The translations under genes were made by a program, and so were the position numbers. A DNA stretch of 64,000 bases, taken from NCBI GenBank assembly GCA_028564675.1, contig JAOVVO010000252.1:38393-102392 (forward strand), given 5' to 3'. The DNA comes from Onchocerca lupi (Eukaryota > Nematoda > Chromadorea > Rhabditida > Onchocercidae). The notes under the pieces were generated by a model that saw only the letters and a list, made by a program, of their open reading frames with translations, did no database searches and was not told the origin of the DNA. Positions 1-13,768 of the stretch are shown piece by piece (the first letter of the stretch is position 1; the number at the start of each line of letters is the position of its first letter).

Positions 1-115
1 TACTATTATTAGTAAACTATTATTATTATTTGTAATAATAATTTATTCATCATCATCATCGTCATTATTATTATTATTATTGTTATTATTATTAAATTAT
101 TATCATTATTGTTAC
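1..115. repeat. ATT/CAT-rich simple repeat at left window edge
   Basis: Interrupted runs of ATT, AAT and CAT triplets fill the first 115 bases. No coding frame or element ends are visible. It is a degenerate trinucleotide microsatellite, similar in kind to the one closing the right edge. Confidence 0.7.
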
Positions 116-3050
116 TTAACTAATGAATAATCCACCAACTATTAATTGACTCCGCAGTTCATTCAAATATAATTAAACAACTAACGAATAATTCATTGTT
201 AATTTCAACAATTAGCAACATTACTATATTTTCTCTGATAAACTGTTTTAATTGGTTATTGAATTTTTGATTTAAATTTAATTTTTAGTTTAATTTATGG
301 CATAAAAAACATCCAATTTTAGTCTATATAATTATAGAATTTGAATGAAAGATAGGAAAAGATAATATAAAATATTTATTTCTCTTTGATATATTTTAAT
401 AACGTTTCGATAACTTCGAGAACGGTGAATTAAGGATTTGAATGAATAAGGTGACCTTGATAAGATGATTTTATTGAATGTATTTGGCTCATTATCCGTT
501 ATTAGAGACATTTAAGCAGGTCAAATTTGGTTTTAATTCTTATTTGGAATACTGCTAAAGGGAAATATTAACATCAGTTTTTTTTTTTTTTCCCTTACCT
601 AAATATTTTCATAGAACAAAGGCATGAATCAAAAAAAAAAAAACAAAAAAACCATAAAATTAAATGAATTGAAAATCAAATAAATTGAAATGAAACTAAA
701 TGAAAATAACTAAAATAGCGCAAATTCATGATTTATCAAAGAAATGGTCAAATTTTTAAATATAACAGAATGTTCAGAATAAATTCTTTTGAAAATTCCT
801 AAATTCTTTTACAATTCTTCTGAAATTCCCAAAATTTTTTTAAATTTCAGATTCTTTCAAAATTTTTTAAAAATTCTAAAATTCTTTTAAATTCTAAATT
901 CCTTTAAAAATTTATTTAAAATTAAAACTTTTAAAACTTTTAATTCAATTGTAAATTTTAGATCCAATATAGAAATTTGCGTTGATAAATGATTTCATTT
1001 GAACAATCAATCTATCCTTGCCTAAATATCTAAAATTGATAAATGCTTAAATTGTATGAATAGGATTTGTTCGAATTTTGAGAAGATTTTGAAGGAGAAA
1101 TTAATATTTAAAATGTTTAAAAACTTTAACTTGTTTTTGTGAAATTTCATGAAAGAAGATTCTTTCCTATTTCTTAAAGTAATCTTAGAATAAATTAAGT
1201 ACAATTTGTTAATAGCTAAGTTTAAAAATATATGTAAGCAAGCAATTTCATTATTTATAAAATATTTTTACGCGTTGCTCAGCAACGTATGTATTATTTA
1301 CTAAATTCCTTCCTCAACAAAAGGTATTATTATTGATTATGAGGGAATAAATGGTGAAACTTATCAATTTTATCATTCATAATTTTCTTACCTACCAATT
1401 TATTACATTCTTGATAATAACAATCACTTGATAATTATTATCGATTAGATCTATCTTTCCAGTTGGAACATAACATATTGATATCTAGAATCTTGATATG
1501 ATAAATTTTAACTAAAAAAAAAAAAAAATCGCTTAAAAACGCAAATTCTGAGATAACAAAGACAAATACTAAATCCTAAGATAACAATGATTAGAATAAC
1601 ATTTAACATTTTATGCATATTATGAATTCAAAAAGATAGTGATAACAGAACAAAGCAATAAGGAGATAATGATTAATTAAATTAATGATTGAAATAAGCT
1701 TATACTTTATTTAGCAATTATTGATAAGTAATCGAATTACTGCTTTTTTCTTCTCTTCCTCTCTTCAAAATTAGATAATTATAATTTATATTAAAATAAG
1801 AAAGCATTTACATAATGCATAAATTAAAAATTAAAGCAAATCAAAATGGGTCAAAAAGACGAATCCTAAGGAATTTCTTTTTGAACTTGAATTAATAAAT
1901 TATAGAAAGTCTTTTTCCATTCAAAAAAGAAAATGAAATTATTTCAAAGTTCTTTTTTTTTTTCTAGTTAAATATTAAACAATTTAGAATGATTGTTTAA
2001 ACAGCTAGAAAATGTGGGAATTCTTTGAATATTTGAAAAAAAAAAATGAAGAAGATGTGAACATTCTTTGAGACCAAAAATGACCCAAAAATAATGTAAA
2101 TTATCGGAATCTCTGGCGATAGAGATAAGAAATAATAAAATTTTAATGATAAGCTTCAATTCTAATGCTTATCAACTGATATTTTATTAGCTATTTCTTG
2201 TCTCGTTCTTAAGGAAATGCTTAAAATTTCTACAATTTAAGCATTATGCTATACATTAATTCATAATAAAAAGAAAATGTACTATTAAGTTCTTTTTTTC
2301 TGTAAAAATCCGTTTTAAAAGATAAAATTGATTTCAAAAATATTGTTGAACATTTTCAAAAAAATGTCTTAAGCAATTGGAAAGTTTACGGAGCAATGAA
2401 ATTCAAACAAGAATAATTTCAGTATTCTGTTAATTCTTGTTTTTTTCTTCTCGAACTTTGAACTTTGATTTTTTGCTGATAAATCACTATTTTGCTGAAA
2501 AAAAAAAAAAAAAATGGCAAAATTCAAGAAAAATGTCATTATACCGATGACTTCATATTTCCATGATTCGAAACTGTCCCATAATTATCATAGATGCAAT
2601 TGTTTTCTGAATTTTCTACTTCACGAATTGTTTCCATCATTTTTCTGGAAAAATTGCATATGAAATAATAATACTTTCATTTGATTACTAATCAATGATA
2701 TTATATTGAAAATGAAAATAAATAAAAGAAAAAAGAATTTATAAATTATGAAACTAATAAAATTTCGATTAGATTATATATAAATTATAAAATTATAAGA
2801 AAAATTACAAAATTATGGAAAAAATATGAAAATACTATAGTAATATATAAAACATTAAAAAAAAAAAAAGGTGAAATCGGAAATTAAAAAATTCGATAAT
2901 TATAAAATACTCAGAAATTGTCTAATCGTAAATTATGACATTTCGATTGGATTATATGTAAATTTTAACATTCTTAAATATTTCGGATGTTTCAAATTTT
3001 CGAAAAATCTTATAAATATGCGTTTTTTTTTTTTTTTTTTTTTTATTCAG
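116..3050. other. AT-rich stretch without a recognised gene
   Basis: Very AT-rich DNA with scattered A or T runs of 10-15. The short open frames here are low-complexity (Phe, Lys, Asn, Ile rich), and no splice-bounded coding segment was seen before 3051. If the plus-strand exon at 3051 is real, this would be intron of a gene entering from the left. Confidence 0.6.
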
Positions 3051-3099
3051 GATAAATCGGGAAAAGAGAGCTGGAAGCGGGTTAGAATGAAAAAACAAG
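3051..3099 (+). CDS. Candidate small internal exon of an unidentified plus-strand gene
   Basis: A 49-nt segment lies between a strong acceptor (about 22 T then ATTCAG) and a consensus donor (G then GTAAGA). It is clearly richer in G and C than its surroundings. It reads DKSGKESWKRVRMKKQ and ends with one base of a split codon. A basic peptide of this sort would suit a cytoplasmic tail or linker, but I recognise no family. It ends in phase 1, which fits the candidate terminal exon at 20156-20196. No upstream exon is visible, so most of the gene would lie left of the window. A chance match to splice signals in AT-rich DNA is the main alternative. Confidence 0.35.
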
Positions 3100-3322
3100 G
3101 TAAGAGATGATAAATTTTGTAGCTGTTCTATAGTATAATCAAAAATGATGAAAGTGTTGTTTTGATAGATCGATTGTATTAATGAAATTAAAGCAACACA
3201 GCTGTGTCGATTTTATTCACTTTTTTGAGCAAAAGTTCATTTTTTAGCATGGTAACTTTTGGGATGCTAAAATTGAATGAAAATTGAAATGAAAGAGAAA
3301 AGAAGGGAGAGGAAAAGGAATA

Positions 3323-3460
3323 AAAATGAATAAATCAGGCCATATTTGAAAATGAAATTGATAATTTTAAATATCAAAATGAATGAAAATGAATAAATCA
3401 GGCCATATTTGAAAATGAAATTGATAATTTTAAATATCAAAATGCATAAATCAGACCATA
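3323..3460. repeat. 63-bp tandem duplication
   Basis: A 63-bp unit containing AATCAGGCCATATTTG is present at 3323-3385 and again, essentially identical, from 3386. A partial third start (AATCAGACCATA) follows near 3446. The near-perfect identity suggests a recent duplication. No coding content. Confidence 0.85.
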
Positions 3461-6400
3461 AGTGAAAAATAGATGATAAGTTTAAATAATCATTTCTTCA
3501 AATCTTTTTCTCCTTTTTCCTATTATCACTTCTCTCTATCCAATACTTTCGCATCTTTCCAATACATTCTATTAATCACTCTTGAAAAATGTAAATAAAA
3601 ACCATTCTTCAACAAGACTCAAAGTATGGAATATTGAGATGTTTTAGTATTGCTTTCTTTTATAGTGATAACATGGCGTGCATCATCAGTGCTTATCAGT
3701 ATTTTCATAAATGATTTTTGATGCAAATAAATTGCATCAATATCATTCAAAATATCAAATGATAGATATTACCGTAGATAATGATAATTTTGCTACAACA
3801 TAAGTAAAACACATAAACCTACGGAGTTTACGTCATAAACGCTTCAGCTTAACATTCTTTATCTTATCTTTTTTTCCACCTGATTTTCTTGCCTACTTTA
3901 GCACTCGAAAATTTTTTTAAATTTTTTAGATTTCTTTTTTAGAGTTTTTTTAAAGCTTTTTTAAAATTTTATAAATGAAAAATTCATTTTTGGAATGTTG
4001 TTTTAGTGCAGAAATATTTAAGTAGCCAAAAAAAAGAAAAAAAATTTTAAAAATGTAAAGAAAGATAAAAATTTCTGTATATGGATGATTCAGTGATTAA
4101 CAAACAAACATTTTTGATTGTTAAAGCTAAGTTTAATTGATAAATTGAAATTAGAAATGGAAAAAAGAAGCAAAAGCTAACTACAAACTTTAATTAACAA
4201 CATTTAATTGATAGCATATCAACAAGGTAAAGCCTAAATAAAAATTTGCTTATGTTATTATTTGCAAAAAAAAATGATTTTTTTTTTAAGGATTGGAAAA
4301 AAAGAATTTTTACCAAAAATAATCTAAGAATTGAGAAAAAATATCTTTAAAATATGAATAATTTAAAAAATTTTCCATTAGTGAAAAAATTTTGAGAAAT
4401 TAGACAAAAAAGTGTTTTTAAATCAATTTTCAAACATTCTAAATAAGTGTTTGAAATTTTTATGTGAAAAAATAAATCGAAAAAAAAATAGTGAAAAAGT
4501 TTGAAATATAGGAGAGAAGATGGAAAAGGAAAAATCTGCAAATGCATTTATTTCAACACCTGTTATAAATTCAAGTTTAAATAAGCATTGCTTAAAATTC
4601 ATGTCTTAAAAAAGTTCAAAATTAATTAAAAACTATTCAAAAAGCTAATAATCGATTACTTGCATAAATTAAATAAATAATAGCAAATTGTTAATTGTTA
4701 ATGAAAAAGGTATTTTGCTAGAATCAAAATTGGAGACGAAAAAAAAAAAAAGAAAATTGGTTAGCAAACAAGTTTAGCCATTGTAGAAATAAACTGATGT
4801 GAACTCAACTTTCATTCCAGTAAAAGATAATTAAAAGAATTATAGCATTCGAATAATTAACGCAAAATAACTGAGAAAATGTCAATTGTTCAAGAGAAAA
4901 ATTAAGCAATAAAAAAATTTAATTATTGGAATGAAATTTCGATAATTAAAGTTTATTTCAATTTATTCATTTAGTTATACATGAGAGATGATAAAGTTGG
5001 AAAATAAAATAAAATAAAAAAACTTTTAGAAATGCGAATGAACGAACAAATAAATAGACTGCTGTAAATTCAAATTTTATTTATATCAAACCGTAAATTC
5101 ATTGTGATATAAACTTTGAATAGCTTTAATATAAACCCAACTTTTATCAAAAAAGAAAAAAAAATTGATAAGCCTATCTATAAAATATCCTTCAATAATC
5201 ATTTGGATAATCCTTCCGTTCTGATCCGATCAAAATCATTTCGATCAATTTTTCATTTTTTCATATTATTAAGAGCGGAGATATTTTTGCAATAGATGTA
5301 TGTGTAAAATTAAATGATAAGAATTTTTTTAACAATTATTTTTTTTTTTTAATGTATTTATTATCATAATAATCATTGATACAATACAAAAACTATTTTC
5401 AAGTTCCATGGATGAAAATTATCTTCAGAAAAAGTTTTTTTTTTTTTTCACGAATGAGAAGTATTTTTAAGTTTAATGTAGGTAAAGTCTTAAACAAGAA
5501 AAGTATCTTCAAATTTTATCATTTTTGGTCATATAATTATATTATAGTTTCTTTCTTATCAAATTTGAAAATAATTTAAAAAATGAAATTTTAAAAAAAT
5601 TTTTTCCGTATGAAATGGTTAAAAGGGAAATTATGGAAATGAAATATCCTTATGATGACATCGGATATAAAATTGTTTGGTAAAATCAATTGTGATAAAT
5701 TAATTTGCAGTATCGAAATCACAGCACGTGATTCTTCATTTTTCATACTGTGCATTTTAATTTATTCAAATCTAATTATTAAAAAATTAATTATATCGTA
5801 GGAATGAATGAAAGAAAGAGAGATTATTTTCTACTAAAATAATTTATTTGTTCATTCATTTATTTATCTTCTTATTCACTTTTATATACATTTATTATTC
5901 ACTCTTTTTTTTTAAAAAAAAAAGAAATCATGAATAAATTACTGCTTCTAAATTCTATGAAGATACAACGAATAAAATGAATGTTTTGTATAAAAGGAGA
6001 AATTCATTTTCTGATTATTAAATCCAAGATTAATATAAGATAAAAAATTGAATTCAATATAATTCATTAAATTTTTCAATTTTGCATTATTTTCCTTTAC
6101 AAATTATTTTATTACAATTGATTGTCATTGTCTTTTTTTTTTTATCTTTTTTTTTTGAAGAAAAGTTTCTAAGCATGAAAATGTGTGCGCGATAAAAATC
6201 AAAATTTTCATGAATAGTAATTACATATTTTTAAAAGTCAAGAAAAAAAAAAGAAAGAAGAGTGATTTAACATTTTCTACACAATGCTATTACTGTTTTT
6301 GTTAAATTTTCCAACAAATCTTGTTTACATAAACTTTCTCTTTACGTTTCTAAGGATTTTTTAAGTTTTTTTAAAAAAAAAAATAAAAAAAACAAACAAT

Positions 6401-8120
6401 TTTAAAATCTAAATTAATATAAATTACTAGAAATAAATAATACGAAAAGGTATTTTTATTTCTTTTTGTGATAAAATTGTTGCTAGTTGTGGTAACAAGT
6501 AATCATTTAAGAGAAAAAGTAAAGTTTTATTTTTATAAAAGAAAAAACTTTTTTGTTATTCTGAAAAACATTTTCGAATATGATAAATTTTGATGAATTT
6601 AGATTAATCAAAATGTGAACAGGCAGCTTTCAATAATTATAAAAAAAAAAAAATGAAATATGATTCATTTACCTTATTCTTAGACAAAATTTATAATTCC
6701 TTCGATTTCAAAAGATCTGAAATATCATTTGTATAGTAAACAATTTATGCAAATCGTACAATTTTTTTTTAGTGTGAAACAAATTGATATTTTAATGATA
6801 AAATTTACGCACAAATTTCTTTAAAACTATGATTTATTTTTTTTTTTCTATCCATTGAATTCGATTGATCATATCATCCAAAAAATTGTTGCTACTTTGA
6901 GGTGCTAATTAATTGTCATACTTTTTTTTACCATCATAACAAGTGATTATAAATAGAAAAATATTCTGATAAATTAATTTGCAAAATTAAAAGATAGGCA
7001 ATAAATTGAGAATTAAGAATGATCGATACATTTTGAAATGATCAATGTGCTAAGCTTCAAATCAAGTATGTTAGATATATTACAACGAATTATCGTAATA
7101 TTTGATAAATATAATAAATATATAAGTGGAAAAAAAGAATATATTTTTTTCTTATTATCAAAATACAAAGCTCATAAATGATGTCAAAGGTGATATGACA
7201 ACAATGAAACATATTGTCATTATCAGGTCAATCTGGCAAAAAGTTCAGTAATGGACCTTAGAATTTAGAATTAACTGAAATGCTTTTTGAAAAATTGATC
7301 ATTTTGGTATTTTTAAAAATAAAAGAACATTCTAAAAGTGTTAATTTGAATTTGTTTACTTAACTAGTAAAAAAGAAAAATGAATGTTTCATACAATTTT
7401 ATCAAACGAAAAAAATTTGAAGATGAAGAAATCTCAGCTCCAAATGGTGCTTATCTTATTTTTTATCATTCAATCAATTCTTTGAAAATGTTCTTTATGT
7501 TTCTCATATCCACCTATGTGGTTTTTTTTTTTTTTTCTCATAATAAGACACGGGTAATATAAATTATACAAGTTAATTTGATAACTGTTCTCTTATAGCG
7601 ATTGAAAAAATTAAACTTTACGTAAAATCAAATATTGAACAGGAAAACTAGGTTAAGGTCAAAAAAAGGACATAAATAAATTATTTGATCTGTTACATCA
7701 CAATCGCGTAAGCAACTTAATATGGCATATTTTACGAACGTCAAAATCATAGCCTCCTTGTTTGTTCATTTTTTCATCCACCTATTTAAACGTCCGTCTG
7801 TTAAGAAGGTCACAACAGTTAATGCATTTAATCATGTTTGGTAAATGAATCCTCAATCAGTTGTAACAAAAAATTGAAATATTTTCTCATTTTCTTTCAA
7901 CCTGAAAAAGGTCACCAAGTGGTGACCCCTCAATTTCATTTTATTCATTTCATGCGTTCCGTTTCATGTCATATTGTTCACAGATGCATTTATTCGTCAC
8001 TACGATTCATCACATTGATCTATCCAGATTCTTGTTTCATACTAATCATTAATATTTATTGAAATCGCAAAAGCTGATTTCTAACAGTTTAGCATCACTT
8101 TAGTCATAAAATTTACTAAT
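3461..8120. other. AT-rich stretch without a recognised gene
   Basis: Extremely AT-rich DNA with frequent homopolymer runs. All open frames on both strands are short and low-complexity. No splice-bounded exon, RNA gene or mobile-element end was recognised. Confidence 0.6.
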
Positions 8121-8155
8121 GCGTAATAATTCATCGGAGAGCGATGAATTATCGC
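8121..8155. repeat. Perfect 11-bp stem hairpin
   Basis: ATAATTCATCG at 8126-8136 and its exact reverse complement at 8142-8152 flank a 5-nt GAGAG loop. GCG/CGC pairing beyond a two-base bulge extends the stem. It is too short for a microRNA precursor and has no known role. Confidence 0.6.
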
Positions 8156-8599
8156 AAATTTTCTTATCCAAAACAAATGAAAAGCAATTTCTGAGAAAAA
8201 AAAATATTTGAATTTAAAAATTCAAATTAAAAAACAACAAACAAAAAATATTTAATTTTTACTGTTCTTCTTGCAATTTTCAAAGAAAAAAAAAAAAAAA
8301 GTGAGCTTAAGAAAAAAATTGGATTAGAAAAATTACACGTATTTTAGAATTGCAAGCTATAATTTTTTTGCAATAATAAGCAAATTTTAGCTTTAAAATG
8401 AACAATCAATCAATAATCCATTCATCAATGTAAGCTTCTAAATTTCAAATCTTATTAAATGCTCGATCATTAACAACGCTTCCACCATCATTAATTAGTC
8501 CATGTATGTGTGTATGTACGTGTATGTCTGTGTCTGTTTCTGGATAAATTTATGAATTGTATATGTGTGCGTATGTCTACGAATGCCACAAACAATATT

Positions 8600-9950
8600 C
8601 CTTACAACCAAAATTCTTCAGCGTTGTTTTGAAATCGCGCGTGATAAGTGAAAACTTTGTGGGTGGTCTAACCTCAATTGATGCATTACAGCTAGTTGCA
8701 ACACAGATCAATCTTTCTTCTCTGATGATCAAATCGCATGGTTGACACTGATATGATAACGTGATGGGTGGTCTAACGGATGTTAATGGATTATTTTTAA
8801 CAGAATTACTTTGACCGTTTACATCGTATGAGCTTTTGATATGATTTTATGAATGATGCTGTTGTAATTTAGTGACATTTGGTTGTTGTCATTGATAAGA
8901 TGTTTGGTGGTTTTCGAATGATAGTTTGAAACGTGTTACGTGCAGATGTAAAAAATCTGTGAAGGAAAAGGAAGTGACCCGAAACTTGGATATTTTGAAG
9001 GTTCAATTAATTCATCAATTGAAATCCGACACTTCTTTGCATGTTGATTCTAGTTGGTATGAAATCATCTTAAATGTTCGTAAATTTTAATAATATTTTT
9101 GAATCATTCTGCATTTTGAACAGTTTTAGAAAATCTTAAAAATTGAGTCTTCAACTTTTCAACTCTTTTCCTTGCAATTAAAAGTTGAATTTTTCTTTCG
9201 CTAGCAAGACTGGGAGTTTTCATAGCGAAAGTCCTGCCTGTATCCAACTTTTTAAAATTTACGTAGAGCAGACACTTTTGCATTTTCAAGGAAATTTTAA
9301 TTTTAAATTTCATTAAAAGGAAGAAATCCGAAATCATAAAACGAAATGTGAAAAACGCACTAATTATCCAAAAATAATGCCAAATAAGGAAGGTGAATTA
9401 TTAAATTTGATCTACCAAATCAAGATGCAGGATTTATAGGCGACTTCAGGAAACACTGAGCTCGACAAGCTTAATTTCATCCGATCAAACTAAAATTTGA
9501 TAAGCTTAATTTCATCAGATCATGAATTCAATTGATTACATTGTTATCGTTGATTTTCATCAGATTTTGGTTGCAATTTCATTTGCAGGAAAAAACGTGA
9601 CATTCAGAAACTTAAATTGCACAGATTTCATCTTTAAAATTCCGGTATTAGTGCAAGAATATTCTTCAAATATTTGTAGTTCAATTTCTCCCGGTTTGGC
9701 GCCGAAAAGTTTTCGAAAGTTCTTGCAAATTCAATTTGTCCAGTTTGGCGCCAAAACGCTCATGAAATTTTTGCAGTTCAATGTTGGTTTAGCGCCAAAG
9801 CGCCCATGAAATCTTTGGATTTCAATTTATTTCGATCAAGCGTTGGAACATTTTTGAAATTCTCGCAATTAATTCGATCCAATTCTGTGTTTGTTGATAG
9901 CAATTCTGCAATTCAGTGCATTCGATTTGGATGAAAAGAACCACCTATTC
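8600..9950. other. GC-elevated block with degenerate repeats, possible decayed mobile element
   Basis: Base composition rises above the surroundings. GGGTGGTCTAAC occurs near 8658 and again near 8765. AAGCTTAATTTCATC recurs 34 bp apart near 9468 and 9502, and a TTTGGCGCC-bearing unit is repeated three times between 9689 and 9805. On the minus strand 9104-9337 encodes a charged, coding-like stretch (for example SERKIQLLIARKRVEKLKTQ) that I cannot assign. Together this suggests an old transposable-element relic, but no terminal repeats or diagnostic domain were recognised. Confidence 0.3.
9695..9799. promoter_or_regulatory. Cluster of three E2F-like palindromes
   Basis: TTTGGCGCCGAAA at 9695, TTTGGCGCCAAA at 9744-9755 (a perfect 12-bp palindrome) and TTTAGCGCCAAA at 9788-9799 all match the E2F/DP consensus core. 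They lie 44-49 bp apart and share flanking text such as CATGAAAT and TTCAAT, so the cluster arose at least partly by tandem duplication. No confident promoter lies next to it, so a regulatory role is unproven. Confidence 0.3.
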
Positions 9951-11169
9951 TATGTCTTCGAATATCTGAGACATCTAAAAGTAGTGCTATAATGTGAAAT
10001 GTAAAATTCAGCCTTTCAAACGATTATCGTTATTGACACTTTGGCTTCATTTTAATTGCGATCAAGTTTGATATGCTCAAATTTTAATTTATGATTTTTC
10101 ATATTTGGTCGGTTAACACTTCAAAGAATTCCTAAAAATTTTTTTTCAAATCGATTATTGAGATGAAGTTGATGATATCTGAAAAAGCCAAAGAGATATA
10201 ATATGCAAACAATATCGATTTTTTTTTTTTTTTTTGAATCTTGTATTTTGAAAATTCATTTGGTAATATCAATCTGCTAGTATGTTAACGAAGGCTTACA
10301 TTTAATTTTTGTAGGATTAGGTATGATATTGATTGGAAATTAATTTTGCAACATAATTTAAATTTTATATATCTTATTGTATGAATTAAATGAAGTATTA
10401 TTTGCAAATGATTCCTTTAACGTGGGATATTTTTAAAAAGTCAATATGCTTCGGAACGTTTTTTCTCAGTTAGCGTTCCTTTAGATAATGCTATGTTTCG
10501 CATCAGGAAATACGAAATTTCAGATTTTATGAATGGAAAGGAAAAAATCTAATTTGAAAATGAAATGAATCACAAAATAATTATTTAGTTATGACCAGTC
10601 AAATGAATATTCATCAATATTTGAATTAATCATTCCAAAATTTTATTTCTTTTTTATTTTAGCATAGAAAAAAGAAAAACATAATTTCAATGATAGCCAT
10701 TATTTTATAATTACAACAACAAAAAAGGGAACATTTCATTTATTTAATCGATTATTTGTTTTTTTTCCACATTTTTAAACTTTTGAAAAATTTTACAAGT
10801 ATAAAAATTATTTCACCCTTCTTATCTTTAACCATTTCTTATCTATGCCTTAAAGATTTTACAGCAACAGAGATCATACAACTTTCAATTGAATTTATTG
10901 AAGCAAAAAAGATTGAGTATTTTATATAATTTAAAACGATCCATAGATAAAAGGAAAAAAAACAAAGACACATTTTTTTTTTTTTTTTTTTTTTTTTTTT
11001 GAGTCTAAATGCTGGGGAAAAAAAGAAGACGAATAATAGAACTTGTTTAAAAATATCTTTTCAGATAAGAATGTTTTTGTGGGACATTAGTAAACAAAGA
11101 AATGTTAATTACACATGCATGGTATACCAAATAATTCCAATGAATTTGAAAATTATTTCGTGCAATAAT
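9951..11169. other. AT-rich stretch with a 28-nt poly(T)
   Basis: No gene was recognised. A run of about 28 T sits at 10973-11000 and a run of 18 near 10218. Confidence 0.6.
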
Positions 11170-11910
11170 AAGTTAATTTCAATACTGTCATTGTTATTAT
11201 TCATTTTATTGTTATTGTTGTTGATACTATTTATATTATTATTAGTTTGATGATAATTATTCAGACTAGTATAGTTTTAAATATAATAAATATTCTGGTT
11301 TAATCATATTACCATTGCTAATATTCATCCTATTATTATTATTGTTGTCGTAATTGTTATTGTTATTGCTATTAATATTATTACTAATTTGATGATAATT
11401 ATTGAAATGGCGTAGTTTTAAATGTAATGAATATTTTGGTTTTAAGACGATTATATATTATCATTGCTATTATTCAGTCTATTATTATCGCTATTGTTAT
11501 TGTTACTACTTTTGTTGTTGTTGTTAATGTTCATACATATTTGGTAATATTCAGGTATAGTTTTAGATATTGATTTCATTTTTGTTGTTATCATTGTTGT
11601 TGCTATTAATATTCTTACAAAGTTGACAGTAATTATTCAGACTTGTGTATTTTAAATGTAATAAATATATTCGGTTATATTATTATTGCTGTTATTTACG
11701 CTGTTGTTTTTTTTCTTGTCATTAATGTTTTTACTAATTTGATGATAATTATTCAAACTGGTATAATTTGAATATAATAAATATATTAGTTTCAAGACGA
11801 TTAAATTATTATTGCTGTTATTCATTTAATTATTGTCGTTATCATTATTATTATTATCAATATTATTTCAAGTCTTATGATAATTATTAACTCTAATATA
11901 GTTACATAAC
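11170..11910. repeat. Degenerate tandem array with a conserved GATGATAATTATT core
   Basis: About six copies of a core resembling TTTGATGATAATTATTCA, followed by a TAGTTTTAAATATAATAAATAT-like segment, occur near 11245, 11385, 11539, 11620, 11736 and 11869. They are separated by variable TTG/TTA-rich filler, so the period varies from about 80 to 155 bp. The short open frame here is low-complexity (Leu/Ile) and derives from the repeat. Confidence 0.75.
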
Positions 11911-13768
11911 TCTGATTTAAAGAGTATTTATTTGGCTATGAAAAGAACTGCTATAAAAAACATCAAGCAAATAAAAGAGAAAATAATGAAGCAAAATAAA
12001 AAGGATAAAGGTAATAAATTTGTAATAAAGTCTAAATTATCCATTATAATTATTATTTACTGATTTATATTAAAATAGCTTTTACTCTTCTTACTTTTCT
12101 TCTATTTAATACTTGTTGGAAGTACATTAAAACTTTTCAAATTTTTAAACTAGCAGCGATTGATGAAGAAATTTTTGTCAGAAAAAAGAGAGAGAGAAAA
12201 AAAAAAGAAAGGAATAAAGGAAAGGAATGAATAAAAAGTATAATTATCTCCTCTTAAAATAAAATTAAAAATAAAACTACATCACTAACCAAAATCAAAT
12301 TTCGCAGGAAACTGACCAACATTTACTGTAAAATTCTATCCAATTAAAGCCCTCCGGCAATAGTAAAGGATACGTGTGCGTGAGCATTTAAATGTTAAAC
12401 GAATGTTAACGTTGTTTTGTTAATTTACAAAGAATGAGCCATATTAGTTGCTCTCATTAGTGATAATTTTGAAAAAATCTAGTTTTTCTTTTTTCCCTTT
12501 TTTGTTTCACCCATATTTATTGGCTAATTTATCATTAAATACCAATATTCTTTTATCAATAAAGCAAATTTAGAAAGAAAGCATTTTGGTATTTATTTTG
12601 TTTTAGAAGACAAAAGCATCGCTTTGTTGATGTTGATTTTGAGAAATTAAATAATGAATTAAGAACATTGAAATAGTGGCAGTAGGACTTTTTCGCAAAT
12701 TTATTTCCTGAAAAAAAACTATGTTGGTAGTATTTTTCCTGGATTATTGTTTAGCAAATAATGAATTTGAAATTTCTAAGCGAAATAATGAAGTTTTGAA
12801 TGTTAATTTGAAATCATAATTGAAAATGCATAATAATATTAAATGATCTAATTATTAAGTGGAAAAATTACTAGAATTCCAAAGGTATTCTTCTAGAATT
12901 ATTTCAAATTTGATTTTAAATTTATATTTATTGAGATTTTGAGATTAGCTTAAATCTGAATTGTTTAAAGTTACTCTTTTATCAGTTGTTTATGACGCTT
13001 GGATTCTTTTGATGCTCCAATCATTATATTCTTGCATTCTTATTAGATGGCATAGTGAATATATATCAGATTTAAAAAAAAAAAAAAAAAAAAAAAGAAG
13101 GGGAAAAACAAAAGTTATTTGCTTTCATTTTCGGCGATGCAAAATAAAATTCATTTCGATTATCAAATCTCCATATCGTAAATTGAAATTAACTATTTGT
13201 CATGGATGAAATTTGCATTAAAAAGAAAAAAAAAAGTGATATTTGAAATTCTATAAGCTTCAAAAAAAAAAAAAAAAAAAAAATCATTGCAGAAATTAAA
13301 CAGGTTTGACTAATAATTGGAATTGTATTAATCAAAAACAGGAGCTGTAGTTTTGTTTTTCGTTTTTCCTATTTAAATATTTTAACGTTAACTTTCAAAT
13401 TGAATGTATGCAATTGATCGTAAAATGCGAAAAGATTCAAGACATTGTTCCCAGTTGATCTTATTTGACGAATATACAAACAACAAAAATCGTTACACAC
13501 AAATTCGATAATGATATATCTATATATACATATACATATATATATATATGCCTTATATACATATACATATATATAAATATAAATATGAAAAGACACAAAA
13601 TAGATGGCAATAGATTTGATAATTAATACAATAATTGAATATATTAATTTTTACAACTAACGAAATTACAATTAAGAAACACAAGATTTACTTTATAAGA
13701 TTAATAAATGATAGAATTTACATTTAAAAAAAAAAAAAAAAGAAAAAAGAAAAGAGAAATTTTCTGAA
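11911..13768. other. AT-rich stretch without a recognised gene
   Basis: Includes A runs of about 19-21 near 13077 and 13264 and a TA/CATA dinucleotide tract at 13515-13590. Nothing coding was recognised. Confidence 0.6.
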
